From Melioribacteraceae bacterium (GTDB taxonomy: Bacteria > Bacteroidota > Ignavibacteria > Ignavibacteriales > Melioribacteraceae), in the NCBI GenBank assembly GCA_015486905.1, contig WFQV01000139.1:1-9832 (forward strand): DNA of 9,832 bases, in the 5' to 3' direction. The position numbers and the translations under genes were made by a program. Below, in pieces: positions 6,295 through 9,832 of this stretch (position 1 is its first letter; every line of letters starts with the position of its first letter). Under the pieces are notes generated by a model. The model made no database searches. It was given only the letters and a program-made list of their open reading frames with translations, and was not told the origin of the DNA.

Positions 6295-6780
6295 ATGTCC
6301 AAGAAAAAATTTAACAGACGTATTGTTCGTGAAAGATGTTTGCAAGCTCTTTACGCTTTTGAAATGAACCCCGAAGGATTGGACGAATTGGTTGAGGGAA
6401 TGTTAACGGACATTCAAAATCCGACAGATAAAAAGTTCGGCGAGGATTTGATTTACAAGGTTACTGCCGACCGCACCAAATTAGACAATTTAATTAAAGT
6501 GAAAGTAGCAAATTGGGAGATGGACAGAATAGCGCTCATTGACCGCCTCCTTTTGAGAATGGCAATTGCAGAATTTCTTTATTTCCCAGACATTCCGCCG
6601 AAAGTTTCCATTAACGAAGCAATTGAAATAGCCAAAGAATACAGTACCGCTAAATCCGGTAAATTTGTAAACGGTATTCTGGACTCAATTTTTTCGGAAT
6701 TAAAAAAATCCGGTAAACTTAAAAAAACTGGAAGGGGCCTTATTGAAGAATCCTTACCGAAAAAATCCCCTGAAAAATAA
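6295..6780 (+). CDS. nusB: Transcription antitermination factor NusB
   Basis: This is a 161-residue all-helical RNA-binding protein. With NusE (ribosomal protein S10) it binds boxA RNA and supports antitermination and correct folding of rRNA transcripts. Family features are the basic N-terminus RRIVRERCLQALYAFE (8-23), WEMDRIALIDRLLLRMAI (74-91), and the highly conserved C-terminal run covering FPDIPPKVSINEAIEIAKEYS (97-117) and SGKFVNGILDSI (121-132). A lysine-rich tail of about 25 residues extends beyond the usual domain end, and its coding sequence contains the start and ribosome binding site of the next gene. The gene follows the dehydrogenase by 40 bp with no terminator between them, and the ATG has only a weak upstream GAAGAA. 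Confidence 0.95.
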   Translation: MSKKKFNRRIVRERCLQALYAFEMNPEGLDELVEGMLTDIQNPTDKKFGEDLIYKVTADRTKLDNLIKVKVANWEMDRIALIDRLLLRMAIAEFLYFPDIPPKVSINEAIEIAKEYSTAKSGKFVNGILDSIFSELKKSGKLKKTGRGLIEESLPKKSPEK

Positions 6781-8071
6781 ATCCAAAATTTTCATTTGGA
6801 CGCTTTTTGATTTTGCCAATACTTCCTATTCGATTATTGTTGTTACTTTCGTATTTGCTGTTTATTTTAAAGAAGTAATTGCAGGCTCAAAACCCGTGGG
6901 GGATTTGTATTGGAGCATTGGCATCAGTACATCAATGATTATTACTGCTTTCATCTCCCCTATCTTAGGCGCCATTGCCGATTACTCCGCAGGCAAAAAA
7001 AGATTCCTTCTTTTCTTTACATTGCTTTGCATCCTTTCAACATCTTTGCTTTATTTCACCGGCAGCGGAATGATTTTAATTGCGCTGACTTTGTTTATTC
7101 TCGCAAACATCGGTTTCGAGGCAGGTCTTGTTTTTTACGATGCTTTCCTTCCGGAAATTACAGTTCCTAAAAATTACGGACGCGTAAGCGGCTACGGCTT
7201 TGCAATGGGGTACTTGGGCTCACTTGCTTCACTCGCTTTGGCTTTCCCTTTCATTCAAAGAAATTTAGTCAAAGAGACCTTCCCCGTTTCCGCATTGTTC
7301 TTTCTTATCTTTGCCGCGCCTATTTTTATTTACTTAAAAGATAACCGGCAAAAACGAACCGAGAAGAAATCTTACGTCAAAATAGGATTCGACCGGGTAT
7401 CTTTCACTCTCAAGCATTTAAAACACCATAGGAATTTAGCTCTCTTTCTGCTCTCCTTTTTCTTTTACATCGAAGGAGTAAACACCGTAATTTTCTTTGC
7501 CGGCAATTACGCAAAAAGCACACTTCATTTTTCAATGCAATCTTTAATTGTTTTTTTTCTAATTGTACAGTCCACAGCAATTTTCGGCTCCGTTATTTTC
7601 GGAATTATCTCCGATTCCGTAGGACAAAAAAAAACGATAGTAATTTCATTACTAATATGGATTGCCACGATGATTTTTGCCTTTTTTACAAGTGGTGCAA
7701 ACGACTATTTAAACCTCAGCTTTGCAAAGATATTCGGATTCAAAGCCACAGATATGCAAAGATATTCTTTTTATTTGGTGGGACTTTTAGCCGGCGGAGT
7801 AATGGGCGCTACACAATCTACCTCAAGGAGTTTAATGTCCAAGTTAACCCCACAAGATAGGAAAACGGAATTTTTCGGCTTCTATTCGCTGTTTGGAAAA
7901 AGCTCGGCGGTGCTGGGACCTATTGTCTTCGGTTTGGTTAGTTATTTAACCGGTGAACAGAAATATTCAATATTGGCAATTACCATCTTCTTCATTATAG
8001 GAATAAGCATTTTACAATTTGTGAAGGAGCCCCCGCCGGAAAAAGCCGGAAGTGAGGAAGCCTTGGAATAA
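6743..8071 (+). CDS. MFS transporter, UMF1 / Atg22-like family
   Basis: This 442-residue polytopic inner-membrane protein should have about 12 helices. It belongs to the major facilitator branch that includes UMF1 proteins and the fungal vacuolar effluxer Atg22. Atg22 exports amino acids, but the substrates of bacterial members are mostly unknown. Family signatures are LFDFANTSYSIIVVTFVFAVYF (21-42), ISPILGAIADYSAGKKR (71-87) and QSTSRSLMSKLTPQ followed by EFFGFYSLFGKSSAVLGP (358-393). A soluble loop near 198-225 separates the two six-helix halves. The start is a TTG, chosen because GGAAGGGG (6730-6737) lies five bases upstream. It overlaps the end of nusB by 38 bp in another frame, suggesting translational coupling. 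The gene ends 10 bp from the convergent histidine kinase, with no terminator visible between them. Confidence 0.88.
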   Translation: MKNPYRKNPLKNKSKIFIWTLFDFANTSYSIIVVTFVFAVYFKEVIAGSKPVGDLYWSIGISTSMIITAFISPILGAIADYSAGKKRFLLFFTLLCILSTSLLYFTGSGMILIALTLFILANIGFEAGLVFYDAFLPEITVPKNYGRVSGYGFAMGYLGSLASLALAFPFIQRNLVKETFPVSALFFLIFAAPIFIYLKDNRQKRTEKKSYVKIGFDRVSFTLKHLKHHRNLALFLLSFFFYIEGVNTVIFFAGNYAKSTLHFSMQSLIVFFLIVQSTAIFGSVIFGIISDSVGQKKTIVISLLIWIATMIFAFFTSGANDYLNLSFAKIFGFKATDMQRYSFYLVGLLAGGVMGATQSTSRSLMSKLTPQDRKTEFFGFYSLFGKSSAVLGPIVFGLVSYLTGEQKYSILAITIFFIIGISILQFVKEPPPEKAGSEEALE

Positions 8072-8081
8072 TACGGTTTAA

Positions 8082-9362
8082 TCACACTGCTTTGGGAAAT
8101 GTTACGAAAAATGTTGTACCTTTCCCCTCTTTGCTTTCAACCCTAATTGTGCCATTTGCTTCCTCGATTAAAGACTTTGTTAATTTTATTCCCAGTCCCA
8201 CACCTTTTTCGTTACGTGTGCCGTATGCAGGTTCTACTGTTTCTTTATCGTCGAAAAGAGTCTGAATTTTATCCTTCGGAATTCCCACTCCGGTGTCTCT
8301 GACTGAAAAAGTAACGGTGGAATTACTCTCTTCGGCATCGAGGATAATTTCGCCGCCTTCCCCGGTAAATTTGATTGCATTCGAAATTAAATTTCTAAAA
8401 GCAGTGTCGAGTATCATTTTGTCGCTTAAAATTTTTACTTCTTTACTTATTTTATTTGTTAGTTTTATTCTTTTATCCTTAAGATTGATTGAGAAAATAT
8501 CCGCTGCTTTTTGTGCCTCTTGCCTTAAGCGAATCTCCTCAATGTGAACATTAAACTTATCCCCTTCAATTTTTGCCCAGCTTAATAAATTCTCAAGCAA
8601 ATTAAACGCTTTTTTGCTCATTCCGTAAATTGTTTTAATTAGCTCCTCTTTATCGCTTTCATTCAAATCGTCTTCCAGCAATAACGAAGCAACGCTAACC
8701 GCATTGCCCATTGGACTGCGTAAATCGTGAGCAATAACCGAAAAGAGTTTTGTCTTTTCATCGTTTAACTTTTCCAAATCTTGCTTTTGTTTCAATATCT
8801 TCAAATTAGCTTCTGCATTTGCTTTAAGGGAACTCTCCATAAAGCCGATGAAAATTAACATCGCTATCGTTGCGCCAATGATCATTATAGCAATGAACGT
8901 TGCACTATTTACCAGCATTGGATCCTTTGAAAGAAACATTAAAAGCGGATAAGATAAGAAATAGAGAGTACCCAAAAGTAACATATGCCGTTTGTTTACA
9001 ATAAAACCGGTTGCAAAAATAATCGGGGGAATAGTAATCAAATCCTGAAAAATTGCCGCTGAATTAAAAACACCAAGATGTAGGGAATAAAAATAGGCAA
9101 TAACCAATCCAAGTGCGGATGTGTAAACAATTATCAAATAGGATGTTTGAATTGAAATGACTTTTCTCAACTTGAGCAGTAAAGAAACAATTACTACCGT
9201 CAAAACAAATGTGTCTGTAAATAAAACATGTTTCGTAAGTGAATTGAAACGGAAAATAATATCGAGTGCATATCCACCCAAAAAGAATGCACACACTAAA
9301 TAGTACAACGTACGAACTTCTTTTTGTAAGAAGTCCTTCATATTATGTTTGTTATTTTCCAT
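8082..9362 (-). CDS. Membrane-bound sensor histidine kinase
   Basis: From the ATG at 9362 this is a 426-residue signal-transduction kinase. The N-terminal half has about six membrane helices (roughly 16-35, 45-64, 71-91, 108-122, 126-144 and 153-175) and no large periplasmic domain, so it may sense a membrane or intramembrane signal. A short coiled coil (about 178-206) leads to a HisKA domain with phospho-acceptor His212 in VIAHDLRSP. The ATPase domain has an N-box with Asn324 and Asn328 (FRNLISNAIKFT), a G1 box DTGVGIP (356-362) and a G2 box KGVGLGI (386-392). No response regulator is adjacent. The start is uncertain: a TTG at 9455 would add 31 polar residues without a ribosome binding site, and another ATG lies at 9341. 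AAGGG sits directly against the 9362 ATG, closer than usual. Confidence 0.88.
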   Translation of the reverse strand: MENNKHNMKDFLQKEVRTLYYLVCAFFLGGYALDIIFRFNSLTKHVLFTDTFVLTVVIVSLLLKLRKVISIQTSYLIIVYTSALGLVIAYFYSLHLGVFNSAAIFQDLITIPPIIFATGFIVNKRHMLLLGTLYFLSYPLLMFLSKDPMLVNSATFIAIMIIGATIAMLIFIGFMESSLKANAEANLKILKQKQDLEKLNDEKTKLFSVIAHDLRSPMGNAVSVASLLLEDDLNESDKEELIKTIYGMSKKAFNLLENLLSWAKIEGDKFNVHIEEIRLRQEAQKAADIFSINLKDKRIKLTNKISKEVKILSDKMILDTAFRNLISNAIKFTGEGGEIILDAEESNSTVTFSVRDTGVGIPKDKIQTLFDDKETVEPAYGTRNEKGVGLGIKLTKSLIEEANGTIRVESKEGKGTTFFVTFPKAV

Positions 9363-9532
9363 CCCTTGAAAGTAATAAGTAATACGAAATTTAGCCCAAT
9401 AAACACTTTCATTATTTTTAGGTGGCAAATTATTTATTCCAAAAGAAATTTGCAAATTTTTACCGAATAAAATATCAGAGGCTTTTAAAACGGTACAAGT
9501 TTAAATTAGGTGGGAAAAAATAGTTAAACGTG

Positions 9533-9555
9533 AGACGCAAGAGGTAAGACGCAAG
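9533..9555. repeat. AGACGCAAGAGG repeat, right copy
   Basis: This 23-base segment is the partner of 304-326, with 21 of 23 identical positions and the same orientation. The two differences are a C/T exchange in each half. It lies in gene-free DNA upstream of the histidine kinase. Confidence 0.55.
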
Positions 9556-9695
9556 GAATTAGGCTTATTATTGTTAAATCGAGAACCTTGCATAAATAGT
9601 ATCCTCAACCAAATCTTCGTTTTTTTTGTCAAAATATTTTAAACTTTCCGTAATAATTGAAATTGGAAAATTGGCTGCCTGCTTTGCCGAGTTAA

Positions 9696-9797
9696 GGATG
9701 ATTGGATAATTGGATGAATGGATTGTCCGCATTCCCAAGTATACTATGGAATCGCAATGACGTCTCAATATCCAACCATCCAATCATCCAACCATCC
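9696..9797. repeat. Long imperfect inverted repeat of 8-bp tandem units
   Basis: The left arm (9696-9723) is a degenerate tandem array of GGATGATT, GGATAATT, GGATGAAT and GGAT. The right arm (9770-9797) is the inverse array, AACCATCC / AATCATCC units. Read as reverse complement, the two 28-base arms agree at 24 positions. The 46-base centre contains a smaller inverted pair, ATTCC (9731-9735) and GGAAT (9748-9752). The whole unit could extrude a cruciform or form a long RNA hairpin. No transposase is nearby. It resembles a REP- or MITE-like intergenic element, but no family was identified. Confidence 0.6.
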
Positions 9798-9832
9798 ATG
9801 CATGGAAGGAGGGAAAGGATGAATAGGTTTGA

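Larger units (their letters stand above)
9363..9832. other. Gene-free region with dispersed and inverted repeats
   Basis: Apart from a possible N-terminal extension of the kinase up to 9455 and its presumed leader, I see no convincing gene. The stretch contains a second copy of the AGACGCAAGAGG repeat (9533-9555) and a long imperfect inverted repeat (9696-9797) ending in the palindrome CCATGCATGG (9796-9805). A 69-codon minus-strand frame (9574-9783) is open but begins at a TTG inside the repeat and lacks a ribosome binding site, so I do not call it as a gene. Confidence 0.6.

Noticed and set aside
8293..8547. 84-codon plus-strand open frame antisense to the kinase
   Set aside because: It lies wholly inside the kinase ATPase/HisKA coding region, whose motifs are unambiguous, so it is an antisense artefact.
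9363..9455. TTG start at 9455 for the histidine kinase
   Set aside because: The added 31 residues are polar and unlike a kinase N-terminus, and no ribosome binding site precedes the TTG. The 9362 ATG is only moderately better, so the start remains open.
9574..9783. 69-codon minus-strand open frame upstream of the kinase
   Set aside because: It starts at a TTG inside the inverted-repeat array, has no ribosome binding site, and its first third translates repeat DNA. The C-terminal part shows no family I recognise. It could be the tail of a decayed gene, but nothing supports that.

Overview
The window is AT-rich and looks like an ordinary chromosomal segment from a bacterium of the Bacteroidota/Chlorobiota/Ignavibacteriota (FCB) branch. 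The lineage is inferred from three things. The TonB has a proline-rich linker and a C-terminal domain of the style common in that group. The leucine dehydrogenase-type enzyme and the FecE-type ATPase also look like that group. The intergenic DNA is full of short degenerate repeat 'text' (TTTAGAAGTTTAG, ATCCGTGT, AGACGCAAGAGG). No rRNA or other taxonomic marker is present, so this placement is tentative.

Layout. Positions 1-506 have no gene and are packed with short direct repeats and small palindromes. Next, reading rightward, come a fused NAD(P)H-hydrate epimerase/dehydratase (507-2093) overlapped by a VanZ-like membrane protein (2059-2478), then TonB (2605-3261), closed by a clear Rho-independent terminator (3268-3296). 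A second rightward run holds an iron/cobalamin-type ABC ATPase (3397-4173) and, one base later, a DUF218/YdcF membrane protein (4175-5152). It continues with a leucine dehydrogenase-family enzyme (5181-6254), nusB (6295-6780) and an overlapping UMF1-family MFS transporter (6743-8071). This run has gaps of at most 40 bp and may be one transcript. A membrane histidine kinase (8082-9362) converges on it from the minus strand. Positions 9363-9832 have no convincing gene. They carry a copy of a repeat also found near the left end and a long imperfect inverted repeat built from 8-bp tandem units.

Functionally the genes cover metabolite repair (Nnr), envelope energy transduction (TonB), possible metallophore or cobalamin uptake (the ATPase, without its partners here), amino-acid oxidation (leucine dehydrogenase), transcription antitermination and rRNA maturation (NusB), efflux or uptake (UMF1) and signal sensing (the kinase). 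TonB, the ABC ATPase and the kinase each lack their usual partner genes in the window.

I found no defence system, CRISPR array, tRNA, rRNA, transposase or integrase. The most unusual material is the repetitive intergenic DNA at both ends, not the genes.
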